Assembly (NCBI RefSeq): GCF_016706325.1
Contig: NZ_JADJJX010000001.1
Location: 310,001-374,000, forward strand
From: Methanothrix sp.
GTDB taxonomy: Archaea > Halobacteriota > Methanosarcinia > Methanotrichales > Methanotrichaceae
Direction of reading: 5' to 3'
Length of the DNA stretch: 64,000 nt
Shown here: piece by piece, positions 52,528 to 62,086 of the stretch
How positions within the stretch are numbered: position 1 is the first letter of the stretch
Layout of the letters: every line of letters starts with the position of its first letter
The notes under the pieces: generated by a model
The model's input: the letters and a program-made list of their open reading frames with translations, nothing else
What the model was told of the DNA's origin: nothing
The model's database searches: none
Translations under genes and position numbers: made by a program

Positions 52528-53992
52528 CTATCCCTCCATAAACTGATCGAATATGGTGAGATCCGGCTCCAGGACCTCGAAACCACCCTCGATGTCAAGG
52601 GCTCAACCATCAGAGCATTGGTTTGATGAAGCAAAAACCGAATGCTATCGCTGGTCGGATGGATGTTCTGTTCTTTTAGGATCGCAAGAGCGGTTGAAAA
52701 TTTTCAGGGGGGTCTCTTTTATCAGGTCAAGAATAGCAGAAATTTTTTTGGATCATTCGCATAATAGCGATTGAAAGCATCCCGAATCAGTTCATCTGCC
52801 TGAGCTAAAACTCTGGAATTTGGGAGCGCACCCGGTTTGCGATGAAAAGTCTTGATGTAATGAGCGATATCAAGCGAATACTTTGATTCCCAGCCAATCG
52901 ACGATGAACTGCAATGATATCGTTTCCATCAAGGAACTCGATCCTATCCACCAACATCTTCAGTGTAATATATCGAGGACGGTATGTATCCGGAATTGAG
53001 TAGAAGTTCCCGTCAAATTTTACCAATGAATACCGCGAAATAGTTGCACGTTTCAGTTCGCAGTTTTCAAATTCGAGTGTTGGCAATGGATGCATCAAGG
53101 CTCGCTCTTGATCAAGGCCCTGGACCGGCATCGGATCGACGATAGACAGGATGGCCGTTTATCTCGCCAAGGCGCATTTTTAGCCATTCAGCAGCCTCAT
53201 TTATGGATGCAAATGAACTCCCTTTCGCTGAAAGTGGCACGCCGGACATAGCCTACACTTTCTTCGTCTGTCCCTTTCTCGTTAGGTGAAGCTGGATTGC
53301 AGACACAGGGCTGAAAACCGAAATGCATAGAGAATTCCAGAAATTTATCATTGAACTGCTGCTTTCGAGAATCGTATACAGCAGCCATTCTGTCATAGAA
53401 TATCGCCTCGGGAACTGAGCCGATCTCGCGGAAGAATTCGATGTGGGCCTGGATCACTTCCAGACGGGTTGATCTGTTATAGAGGCGAGCAAATCGATAG
53501 AGCGAGAAGGGCAAGACGAAGACCGCAAGGTAGAATTTCTGCCATACTCCGGCGATATTGAGTGTGACTTCGCCCCAATCGAATTCTGCACGCTGACCAA
53601 TGCGCGGCTCCTGCAAGATAAACACCTCTCGGGGTGCATTAGTGCGTTTCCAGCGGACAACTTCGTCCTTGACCGTGGTATAACCTATTTTATGACCATC
53701 CTGGACGAGAAGCTCCCAGATTCTTTTTGCCGTGAGTCGTTGTTTTTTGGGGCATCCCATGTTTGACTCAAGATATTGATGTATCTTCTGACGGACAAGA
53801 TCAGTGAGAACGCGAGAGGGTTGAACGATCTTTCGGTTTTTGGGAATGATCTCCTCCGCCAATCCTTCTTGCACATCTTTGACCTGATGAAGATACTTTT
53901 CACAGTGTTCCGGGATATGTTCAGTTCGCGGGCTACTTTTTGTAGGACTTATGGAGTTCGTACAGGTCTACGATTCTACGTACATCTGCCAT
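52528..53992 (-). pseudogene. istA: IS21 transposase IstA, several frameshifts
   Basis: The DDE transposase of the element. It begins MADVRRIVDLYELHKSYKK and loses frame in an A run just before VAREL-type sequence. A long intact part (53197-53874) has the helix-turn-helix and the integrase core with FDWGEVTLNIAG (first Asp) and AIFYDRMAAVYDS (second Asp), and NEKGTDEESVGYVRR contains the expected Glu. A further break near 53195 precedes the part with MPVQGLDQERALMHPLP, and others follow near 52800 and 52755. The gene cannot give an active transposase as read. Confidence 0.8.
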
Positions 53993-54480
53993 CGTTTTCA
54001 CCTTACCGCCCACCTCTCAGAGTACTTGGAGAGGGAAGGCTTTCCTTTTTGGGGGGGGGGTCAAAAACGAACTGGCGTTTCCTTAAATAGGGGGGTCAAA
54101 ATTGAGTCGGCGAATACAGCTCTGCGACAATATAATCTGGATCCGTTCTTAGGAATACTGCATGCTGATAGACATGGACGGCCTGCGCTAGCACTGGATC
54201 TCCAAGAGGAGTTCAGGCCAATTTTCTGCGATGCATTTGCCCTCCGGCTGATAAACAAGGCTATGCTGAAGCATGAAGACTTCAAGATGGACAATCACCT
54301 CAAGGATTATGCCTTCAAGATCTACTTAGAGAAGTTTGATGACTATATGCAAGAGGAATTCACTCATCCTCGGTTCGGCTATACTGTCTCGCGACGCAAG
54401 GCAGTGAGACTGCAGGCCATATTGCTGAGAAAAGCGATAACTGGCGAGCTGAAGAAATACTACCCTCTGGAGTTCAGAAA

Positions 54481-54747
54481 ATGAGATTGGCAGTCACTTA
54501 TGATATAAGCGATAATCGCACTCGTACCAGGGTCTTCAAGATCCTGGAGAGCTATGGGGCCTGGAAACAGTATAGCGTCTTTGAGCTGGAGATCAGCGAC
54601 ATTCAACGCCTGCAGATGGAAGATGATATAAAAGCAGAGATTGATGATGGTGATAAGGTGCGCGTCTATGAGCTATGTGAGCGCTGCGTAGGTGCTATTA
54701 CCGATCTCGGACTAAAGACACCAGAGAAGAAATCCAATGTGATCTAG
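54481..54747 (+). CDS. cas2: Cas2
   Basis: Cas2 bridges Cas1 dimers during spacer integration. The 88-residue protein has the ferredoxin-like start MRLAVTYDISDNRTRTRVFK with the usual Asp at residue 8, the SYGAWKQYSVFELEIS strand-turn (about residues 25-40) and a final strand KVRVYELCERC. It shares four bases with the cas1 stop. Translation may now be weakened because the upstream gene is interrupted, but the C-terminal cas1 piece is still read through to this point. Confidence 0.92.
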   Translation: MRLAVTYDISDNRTRTRVFKILESYGAWKQYSVFELEISDIQRLQMEDDIKAEIDDGDKVRVYELCERCVGAITDLGLKTPEKKSNVI

Positions 54748-54858
54748 TTTTTCTTGGATCTTTATAAAGGCCTGGTACGGAAGAGGTCCATTCCTGGAGG
54801 CCTTATTTTCCGGCTTTTAGAAAGGATTATAGCCAAGAAGGGCCATTCTAGTGGTGCC
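54748..54858 (+). promoter_or_regulatory. CRISPR leader with TATA-like promoter
   Basis: The 111 bases between the cas2 stop and the first repeat serve as leader. tttataaag at 54761-54769 is a good TATA box, about 90 bases before repeat 1, preceded by an A/T-rich ttttcttgg. The repeats read attgaaac at their 3' ends and the degenerate repeat is at the far end, both of which put the leader on this side. Confidence 0.7.
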
Positions 54859-57800
54859 GTTGCAACGTACTCGAAAACCCGATAGGGATTGAAACCACCG
54901 GGCATATTTTGCATAGTACTCCCTGTCTAAGTTGCAACGTACTCGAAAACCCGATAGGGATTGAAACTTATTTAACTGTCCTACAGGAACGACGGCTAAG
55001 ATCGTTGCAACGTACTCGAAAACCCGATAGGGATTGAAACGGATAGCTCCTTGCCGGACAGGAGAGGCAAGAGAGCCGTTGCAACGTACTCGAAAACCCG
55101 ATAGGGATTGAAACATCTCCCTCAACAAGCCCCATGGCTGCAATGGCCCCGTTGCAACGTACTCGAAAACCCGATAGGGATTGAAACGGATAGCTCCTTG
55201 CCGGACAGGAGAGGCAAGAGAGCCGTTGCAACGTACTCGAAAACCCGATAGGGATTGAAACCTCGGCCATGTGGTCCGCTGGGATAGCACCCCCCAGGAC
55301 GTTGCAACGTACTCGAAAACCCGATAGGGATTGAAACTATGTACCAAGATAATACGCTGCTCCAAAAGGTAACGTTGCAACGTACTCGAAAACCCGATAG
55401 GGATTGAAACTCTCTATTGCTGAGCGCATAGAGAGTTATGCAGATACGTTGCAACGTACCGAAAACCCGATAGGGATTGAAACTTTTCTATTACTGGGGT
55501 TTCACCATTCCCGATGAGGTTGCAACGTACTCGAAAACCCGATAGGGATTGAAACTTTTCGCGGTTGGGGGCTTTGGCCCACCTGGCGACAGTTGCAACG
55601 TACTCGAAAACCCGATAGGGATTGAAACTTATATCATCTCATTTTACACATCTCCTTTATCCAGTGTTGCAACGTACTCGAAAACCCGATAGGGATTGAA
55701 ACCAATATATTTTGAACTGTATCCACATTTCGCAAGTACAGTTGCAACGTACTCGAAAACCCGATAGGGATTGAAACCCGACATTAGAAATATTATACGA
55801 AAGGAACTTAGTGGTTGCAACGTACTCGAAAACCCGATAGGGATTGAAACTTTTTTTGGACGAGTTCCACGACAGCCCGGCTAATCGTTGCAACGTACTC
55901 GAAAACCCGATAGGGATTGAAACCAGCCTCATGGCTGTAAGCTCATTGTCTCTGGCTTGGTTGCAACGTACTCGAAAACCCGATAGGGATTGAAACTGGA
56001 GAAGGATCTATCCGCCGGATATCGATATCGCAGTTGCAACGTACTCGAAAACCCGATAGGGATTGAAACTGGGCTGCAGAAGGAGGCACATGCAATCAAT
56101 CCATGGTTGCAACGTACTCGAAAACCCGATAGGGATTGAAACGTATTGGCCTTGTGGTGCCTGCACAGCCACAAGACCGTTGCAACGTACTCGAAAACCC
56201 GATAGGGATTGAAACAAAGTAGGCTTCTGCTTCGGCGACAGTCACATAAGAGTTGCAACGTACTCGAAAACCCGATAGGGATTGAAACCAGCCAATGTTT
56301 GCCGTGTTCTATTGGTGAGAAATTGGTTGCAACGTACTCGAAAACCCGATAGGGATTGAAACCGATCAGGTTGCGACATTCATGAAACATCACCACCATC
56401 GTTGCAACGTACTCGAAAACCCGATAGGGATTGAAACTGATGCGGATACTGACAAATATTTTGAAGAAAAGTGTTGCAACGTACTCGAAAACCCGATAGG
56501 GATTGAAACCGAAATATCATCTAATGATATTACCATTTCAGTTCAGTTGCAACGTACTCGAAAACCCGATAGGGATTGAAACGTAGAAGTCCGCCGAAAC
56601 ATGCGACGAGCTAGAAGTTGCAACGTACTCGAAAACCCGATAGGGATTGAAACTTTAAATTTTCTTTCATAGTAAAACTGACACAGATAAGTTGCAACGT
56701 ACTCGAAAACCCGATAGGGATTGAAACCGGAAGGGCGACGATCTGGAGCGACGCCAAGGGACCGTTGCAACGTACTCGAAAACCCGATAGGGATTGAAAC
56801 TATATTTTACGGTCCTGGCCGATCTGGGAAGGCGCTGTTGCAACGTACTCGAAAACCCGATAGGGATTGAAACATAATATGCCCTGTTTATGATTCCCTG
56901 GATTCTATTCGTTGCAACGTACTCGAAAACCCGATAGGGATTGAAACAAGATATCACTGAGATATCCCCGTGGACGCATCGCTGTTGCAACGTACTCGAA
57001 AACCCGATAGGGATTGAAACGCCGGAAGATCGCGACCAGCAACACAAGCGAAACCTAGTTGCAACGTACTCGAAAACCCGATAGGGATTGAAACTTATTT
57101 AGCTGTCCTACAGGATCGGCGGCAAAGATAGTTGCAACGTACTCGAAAACCCGATAGGGATTGAAACGGCAATAACGGCAGCGGGCCTGCCGATAAGGTC
57201 CGCAGTTGCAACGTACTCGAAAACCCGATAGGGATTGAAACAACCCAATTATTCTCTGTGGTTGGGGTGCACCGGACGTTGCAACGTACTCGAAAACCCG
57301 ATAGGGATTGAAACTACAAAAGGTGATAAAAAGTGACACAGGATAGAGTAAGTTGCAACGTACTCGAAAACCCGATAGGGATTGAAACATATGAGGCTTT
57401 GATATGCCAGGATACTTCGAATTGCCGTTGCAACGTACTCGAAAACCCGATAGGGATTGAAACAAACCCAGAGGCGCTGCTGGCAGGATCGACCGTAGCG
57501 TTGCAACGTACTCGAAAACCCGATAGGGATTGAAACCGCATAATATTGAGGTCGGACAGACCTTTGATGTGATGTTGCAACGTACTCGAAAACCCGATAG
57601 GGATTGAAACACTGTAACCGGCATGGCCGTAGGAGATGAACTTGTGACGTTGCAACGTACTCGAAAACCCGATAGGGATTGAAACACTGTAACCGGCATG
57701 GCCGTAGGAGATGAAGTTGTGATGTTGCAACGTACTCGAAAACCCGATAGGGATTGAAACCGCTTCCCATTTATGACGATCTGCCAGCCCTTCAGTGTTG

Positions 57801-58272
57801 CAACGTACTCGAAAACCCGATAGGGATTGAAACGCCAATATGATTATAGAAGTGCCGGCTGCCAGAAAGTTGCAACGTACTCGAAAACCCGATAGGGATT
57901 GAAACTCACCGTGTTGGCACCATGCGCCTGGAACCAAAGAGTTGCAACGTACTCGAAAACCCGATAGGGATTGAAACAGCTCATCAGCATGTCACCAGAC
58001 GGAAAGCCTGGCGTGTTGCAACGTACTCGAAAACCCGATAGGGATTGAAACAGAGTATTCACATAACTGGATCCGGAGAAGGCGTAAGTTGCAACGTACT
58101 CGAAAACCCGATAGGGATTGAAACAGAGTATTCACATAACTGGATCCGGAGAAGGCGTAAGTTGCAACGTACTCGAAAACCCGATAGGGATTGAAACGGA
58201 CCAGTAGGGCCCGTAGGGCCAGCCTCCCCAGCGCCGTTGCAGCGTACTCGAACACCCGATAGGGATTGAAAC
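54859..58272 (+). CRISPR. CRISPR array: 47 repeats of 37 bp, 46 spacers
   Basis: The 37-bp repeat begins gttgcaacgtactcg and ends gatagggattgaaac. I count 47 repeats. All look identical except repeat 9 (55448), which lacks one base (gtaccg for gtactcg), and the last (58236), with three changes, as usual for the leader-distal end. Spacers are about 35-40 bases. Spacers 3 (55041-55077) and 5 (55188-55224) are identical, and so are 44 (58052-58087) and 45 (58125-58160). Spacers 38 (57611-57648) and 39 (57686-57723) differ at two bases, and 2 (54968-55003) and 31 (57095-57130) at five of 36. Confidence 0.98.
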
Positions 58273-58626
58273 CGTCATGCCTGGCTAGGCACCCATGAGG
58301 CATGAAAATAGGTCATGGCATGAAGGCATTCTCAAAGACATCAATCGCATGCAGGAGAGATCTATCGATATGCATGGAGCCTATTTTCTTATCAAACAAA
58401 TGTTATGATGCTTGATTCAAGAGAAAACACGATGAAGATCGTGTAATGATCGTCGACCTGGGACCTGCAGAAGGGAGAGCAGAGGAGAGGATCGTCTTCA
58501 TGGGCGTGCATCCGCCAGACTGCCAGCCTGATGCAGTTATAGCCTGAGCTTATAACCAAACCCCGCCGCCGCCAGGAGGGCTGGTGTTGCGCCAACTGTC
58601 TGCCTCTTTTGATCAATGGCGGGACG
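58273..58626. other. Intergenic region after the CRISPR array, no gene seen
   Basis: About 350 bases follow the last repeat. A plus-strand frame near 58440-58530 reads VMIVDLGPAEGRAEERIVF and may be a fragment, but it has no matching start or family motif. The word catgaggcatgaaa and related short repeats lie at 58290-58330. No leader-like or second array signal is present. Confidence 0.45.
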
Positions 58627-60327
58627 TTAGTTGAGAATGAGGTTGAGGGCAGTTCCCACCACCAGTGCGGCGACAAGCCGCAGTGCCACTGATTTTGCCG
58701 TCCCCGAGACGCCCAGCTCCTTGAGCATCACCATGAATGTGGCCACACAGGGCATATACATGGCCAGGACCACTGCCGCTATGACATACTGCACCGGAGA
58801 CATATCCAGAGGGGCGAACATGCCTATTCCAACGTCCTTGCGCAGAAAGCCGATGATCAATGCAGTGGCGGCGTCGCTGGGAAGGCCTAGAAGGCCGGAT
58901 ACAACCGGCTTTAGCTCCTCGCCGATCAGATGCATCAGACCGCTCAGATAGAAGAAGTTCATTATCAGCATGCCCAGGCCGATATAGGGTACAGCCTCTT
59001 TCAGAAACTCCCGCACCCGGACGAAGGTCTTCTTCGAGAGGGCCTTTGGATTCGGCATGCGGTAGGGTGGAATCTCCATGAAGATCTCCGGCGACTCCCC
59101 GCCGATTAGCCGGTGGAGCAGATAGCCTGTGACCACAAAGGAGAGAAATAAGGTGGCATAGACTATGAAGATATACCTGAGCCCATGGGGAGCGAGGATG
59201 CCGAATATCATAGCACTCTGAGAGGCACAGGGAATGGCCATGGTCATCAGAGTGGCAGCAAGGTATCTCTGCTTGGGCGACTCCAGTATTCTTACTGAGA
59301 GAACAGCGGGAACGCTGCAACCCATCCCCAGCACACAGGGCAGGATAGCAGCACCATGCAGACCTATCCGGTGCATGAAGGCATCCAGGATGACGCTCAG
59401 CCTGGGAAGGTAGCCGATATCCTCCAGAATGCCCAGCAGAAGATAGAAGGGAATCAGGAAAGGCAGGACTATTCCCAGAGGGATGTACAGGCCGGTGGTC
59501 AGGATTCCAAAGGACTTCAGTAGCTCCGGACTGCTGCCAACCAGTATCTCCCTGATCAGATCTGAGCTGATATGCCTGTGCACCACATCGGTGATGAAAA
59601 TCGAGTAAGCAGTGAAGAGGGGGTCTGTGACCTCCAACTGCAGCATCTCACCGATCTCGATTACCAGGCTGAAGGAGAGATACAAGAGCAATAGGGCAAT
59701 GGGAATGCCTGTCCAGGGCTTAAGAGAGATGTCCTCCAGCCGGTCAAGAAGAGATGGATGCCTGTGCAGAACCCTCTGGCACCTCTCAGATATCTCCCCG
59801 ATCCGCACCCATCGCTGATCAGATGACTCAAATTGCACCGGATGAGGGACTTTTGCCCTTCCTATGGCCTCCACCAGATCGTATATCCCCTGGCCGCTCA
59901 CTGCCACTGTGGGGACCACATCCACCCCCAGCTCCTCTGCCAGGAGGCTGGTATCGATCTCTATCCCTTTTCGGGTGGCCACATCCCATAGATTCAGGGC
60001 CACCACAGTGGGAATGCCCCTCTCCAGGATCTGCAGGGTAAGGTTGAGGTTTCTCTCCAGATTGGTGGAGTCGATCACATTCACCACCACATCAGCTCCC
60101 TGCTCCAGGATCTGGCCGGTCACCTCCTCCACCTTGGAGGTGGGTTCGAGAGAGTAGACGCCCGGCGGATCGACCAGGGTGGCCATCCTCTCTCCCAGCT
60201 TCATTCGCCCCTCTGTATACTCGATGGTGGTTCCAGGATAGTTGGCCGAGACCACCTCGATTCCTGTTAGCCGGGAGAAGATCACACTCTTTCCCACATT
60301 GGGGTTTCCCATAAGAAGGATCTTCAA
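58627..60327 (-). CDS. feoB: Ferrous iron transporter FeoB
   Basis: FeoB imports Fe(II). The 566-residue protein has the N-terminal G domain with G1 GNPNVGKS (about residues 7-14), G2 NYPGTT, G3 DPPGVY (near 53-58) and G4 NLWD (near 116-119), then about eight membrane helices with Gate motifs (LPCVLGMGCSVPAVL near residues 330-344, and CASQSAMIFG). It is shorter than bacterial FeoB (about 770), lacking part of the spacer region. The downstream feoA partner is not seen in the window. G3 reads DPPG in place of the common DLPG. Confidence 0.93.
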   Translation of the reverse strand: MKILLMGNPNVGKSVIFSRLTGIEVVSANYPGTTIEYTEGRMKLGERMATLVDPPGVYSLEPTSKVEEVTGQILEQGADVVVNVIDSTNLERNLNLTLQILERGIPTVVALNLWDVATRKGIEIDTSLLAEELGVDVVPTVAVSGQGIYDLVEAIGRAKVPHPVQFESSDQRWVRIGEISERCQRVLHRHPSLLDRLEDISLKPWTGIPIALLLLYLSFSLVIEIGEMLQLEVTDPLFTAYSIFITDVVHRHISSDLIREILVGSSPELLKSFGILTTGLYIPLGIVLPFLIPFYLLLGILEDIGYLPRLSVILDAFMHRIGLHGAAILPCVLGMGCSVPAVLSVRILESPKQRYLAATLMTMAIPCASQSAMIFGILAPHGLRYIFIVYATLFLSFVVTGYLLHRLIGGESPEIFMEIPPYRMPNPKALSKKTFVRVREFLKEAVPYIGLGMLIMNFFYLSGLMHLIGEELKPVVSGLLGLPSDAATALIIGFLRKDVGIGMFAPLDMSPVQYVIAAVVLAMYMPCVATFMVMLKELGVSGTAKSVALRLVAALVVGTALNLILN

Positions 60328-60455
60328 GACCTACTGCTCCCTCTCATTCGCATCTAGTCGAGGCCCTATCTGCAACCAGCTATATAAAAGTTTGGTTTGC
60401 CGCTGGAAGGATGCTGTAATAGAACTTAACCGATGATATGAGGCTTATTGCTTGC

Positions 60456-60497
60456 TCATTGCTTTCTCATTGCTTTCTCATTGCTTTCTCATTGCTG
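60456..60497. repeat. 11-bp tandem repeat, four copies
   Basis: tcattgctttc is repeated three times and followed by a partial copy tcattgctg, in the gap upstream of feoB. The remaining gap to 60686 is AT-rich (ttcttaaaaaaattattgag) and has no gene. It should hold promoters for the divergent feoB and the membrane-protein gene. Confidence 0.85.
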
Positions 60498-60686
60498 ACC
60501 TATAAGTTGCCTGCAAAGGTGAATTATCTAAAAATTAACGCAAAGTTCAAATAGTATAAACTTTAATCATTCTTAAAAAAATTATTGAGATATGATCCGA
60601 TCCGGATTCATCGATTCTTAATGGCCAGCCCCATTAAGATGGTATCGCCGATCCGGAACCGGAGATAAGTTCGAGGGAGGACGCAA

Positions 60687-61157
60687 ATGCCAATGACGAT
60701 GCTAATACCGATTGGAGTCATCATGCTGAGCGGTGCAGTAGGGGGAATTGTGAATGCGCTTGTAAGCGATAACGGCTTCATCAAGCCCAGTGAGGAGTGT
60801 GCAGGGGAGGTCACAATCATCCGGCCTGGTTTTGCGGGCAACATCCTCCTGGGAGCAGTTGCTGCTTTCGTCTCCTGGGGCCTTTATGGAGCCTTTGCCG
60901 ATGCCGTACTGTTTGGCACAGCCACAGGAATTGGAACCGAGGAGATCTCCGTCTCGATATCCTCCATCGCCGGCGCCTTATTGGTGGGGATAGGAGGGGC
61001 CCGCTGGCTGACCAATGAGGTGGACAAGAAGCTGCTCCGCACTGCTGCCACGGCTGCTGCCGCCTCCAAGGCCAACTTCGAGGAGTCCCACAAGATAGCC
61101 GTAGCCACCCCCGCCCAGGCCTTCAATATCGCCAAGAAGATGTACCAGAACGAATAA
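60687..61157 (+). CDS. Small membrane protein of unknown function
   Basis: The 156-residue protein has three likely membrane segments: residues 5-25 (MLIPIGVIMLSGAVGGIV), 51-80 (FAGNILLGAVAAFVSWGLYG and onwards) and 90-108 (VSISSIAGALLVGIGGARW). A soluble alanine-rich helix follows (TAATAAAASKANFEESHK). The glycine-rich helices could pack tightly, as in small pores. gagggagg lies upstream of the ATG. No family is recognised. The next gene follows after ten bases. Confidence 0.65.
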   Translation: MPMTMLIPIGVIMLSGAVGGIVNALVSDNGFIKPSEECAGEVTIIRPGFAGNILLGAVAAFVSWGLYGAFADAVLFGTATGIGTEEISVSISSIAGALLVGIGGARWLTNEVDKKLLRTAATAAAASKANFEESHKIAVATPAQAFNIAKKMYQNE

Positions 61158-61167
61158 AGCCACACTG

Positions 61168-61995
61168 ATGGGCCATTACGATCACAGAGAGCATGCAGGC
61201 AATGCCGGCGATCTATGGAAGCATTTCCTCCTGCTGGAGGTGGCAGATTGCCTCCTCACCCCCGATAGCAGCTTGGTTTATGCTGAAAGCCATGTAGGAC
61301 GCCCGAAGTATGCCTTAAAGCCATCTGGTGATTGGGAGAGCGGAATCGGCAGGATCTGGCCGGCTCTGCCTCTCCTAAAAGACTTTCCCTACTTCGATAT
61401 TCTGGCGGAGGCGAACCCCTCTGAGCCATCCTCCCCTTTGCAGATAGAATGCTATCCTGGATCTGCACTGCTGCTAGCAAAGCTGGCAAAAAGAAAGAAG
61501 GCCGATCTCAAGATGGAGATCTGGGATATAGATCCTGCAGTCGAAGCAGCCTGGAATGAATTCCTTGGTCATGGGCACCCTGGTCAGGGGTGCCCTGGTC
61601 ATGGGCGCTCCGATCACGGGCGCCTCGATCGTTCATCCATATCGTTTCATCTGGGGGACGGTTTTTCCGGGTGCATGTCCCTGTTGAGAAGAGCACCCCC
61701 CGGCCTTCTTCTCATCGATCCACCCTTCACCTCCCCCGGAGAAAGAAGGGCGGCTGAGGAGCTCTTCTGCATGGCCAGTGAATCGGGCTGGACGGTGTTA
61801 TGCTGGCATATGAAAGAATCGATGAGCCCCTCTGATCATCCCACTGAATTTCCCCTTCTCTTCTCTCAGATTGGGCTTGATTATGCCAAAGCTGCTGGCT
61901 GCAGCATACGAGCAGCATCTCCGCATACAGCCCTCCTCAGTCACCTCTCCAGAAGGGCAAGGGCTTTTCTTCATATATCGGCTTCATCGAAATAA
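61168..61995 (+). CDS. RlmJ-like rRNA adenine methyltransferase
   Basis: The 275-residue protein resembles RlmJ, which methylates adenine N6 in 23S rRNA. YDHREHAGNAGDLWKH at the start corresponds to the family's His/Gly-rich opening, SHVGRPKYAL follows, LLLIDPPFTSP (near residues 185-195) is the N6-methyltransferase motif, and LCWHMKESM is near 211-219. An inserted His/Gly/Asp-rich stretch (about residues 133-155, HGHPGQGCPGHGRSDHG) built from a short DNA repeat interrupts the domain. The start is close to the previous stop, so the two genes may be co-transcribed. Confidence 0.7.
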   Translation: MGHYDHREHAGNAGDLWKHFLLLEVADCLLTPDSSLVYAESHVGRPKYALKPSGDWESGIGRIWPALPLLKDFPYFDILAEANPSEPSSPLQIECYPGSALLLAKLAKRKKADLKMEIWDIDPAVEAAWNEFLGHGHPGQGCPGHGRSDHGRLDRSSISFHLGDGFSGCMSLLRRAPPGLLLIDPPFTSPGERRAAEELFCMASESGWTVLCWHMKESMSPSDHPTEFPLLFSQIGLDYAKAAGCSIRAASPHTALLSHLSRRARAFLHISASSK

Positions 61996-62086
61996 TTATA
62001 ACATATCAGAGCATAGAAAGTGCATCCCAGGCCCGTCCACAGGAGGCAGCAGGAACCATAACTATGCTATCACTCAGGAGCTGGAA

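Larger units (their letters stand above)
51724..54118 (-). mobile_element. IS21-family insertion sequence inside cas1 (2395 bp)
   Basis: The left end reads tgtatccgccggtcc and the right end, on the minus strand, tgtattcgccgactc; both continue to ttgaccccc. The ends are thus 28-base inverted repeats with about six mismatches and the TG..CA border of IS21. The flanks are duplicated as gctctg (51718-51723 and 54119-54124). istA and istB lie on the minus strand, and both are frameshifted. A second ttttgacccccttag stretch follows the left end, as expected for the multiple terminal repeats of IS21 elements. A run of ten G lies near 54050. Confidence 0.92.
51091..54484 (+). pseudogene. cas1: Cas1 integrase, split by an IS21-family element
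   Basis: The 5' part (51091-51723, 211 codons) reads MSKASEGIFDDSVVYVTRQG through RRPPEDHINSLLSLTYSMMK to VLSAL. The 3' part (54125-54484) resumes at RQYNLDPFLGILHADRHG and runs to PLEFRK. Removing the element and one copy of the 6-bp duplication gctctg restores a perfect frame of 330 residues, the normal Cas1 length. Conserved metal-site regions (LRGIEGEAAEIYF with its Glu; HADRHGRPALALDLQEEFRP with His and Asp) lie on both sides. As it stands the N-terminal piece ends after some 23 foreign residues. Spacer integration should be abolished. Confidence 0.93.

Noticed and set aside
54817..58303. Many long open frames on the minus strand across the CRISPR array
   Set aside because: They repeat the same peptides from the 37-bp repeat (FNPYRVFEYVAT, VSIPIGFSSTLQ, FQSLSGFRVRCN) and are not genes.
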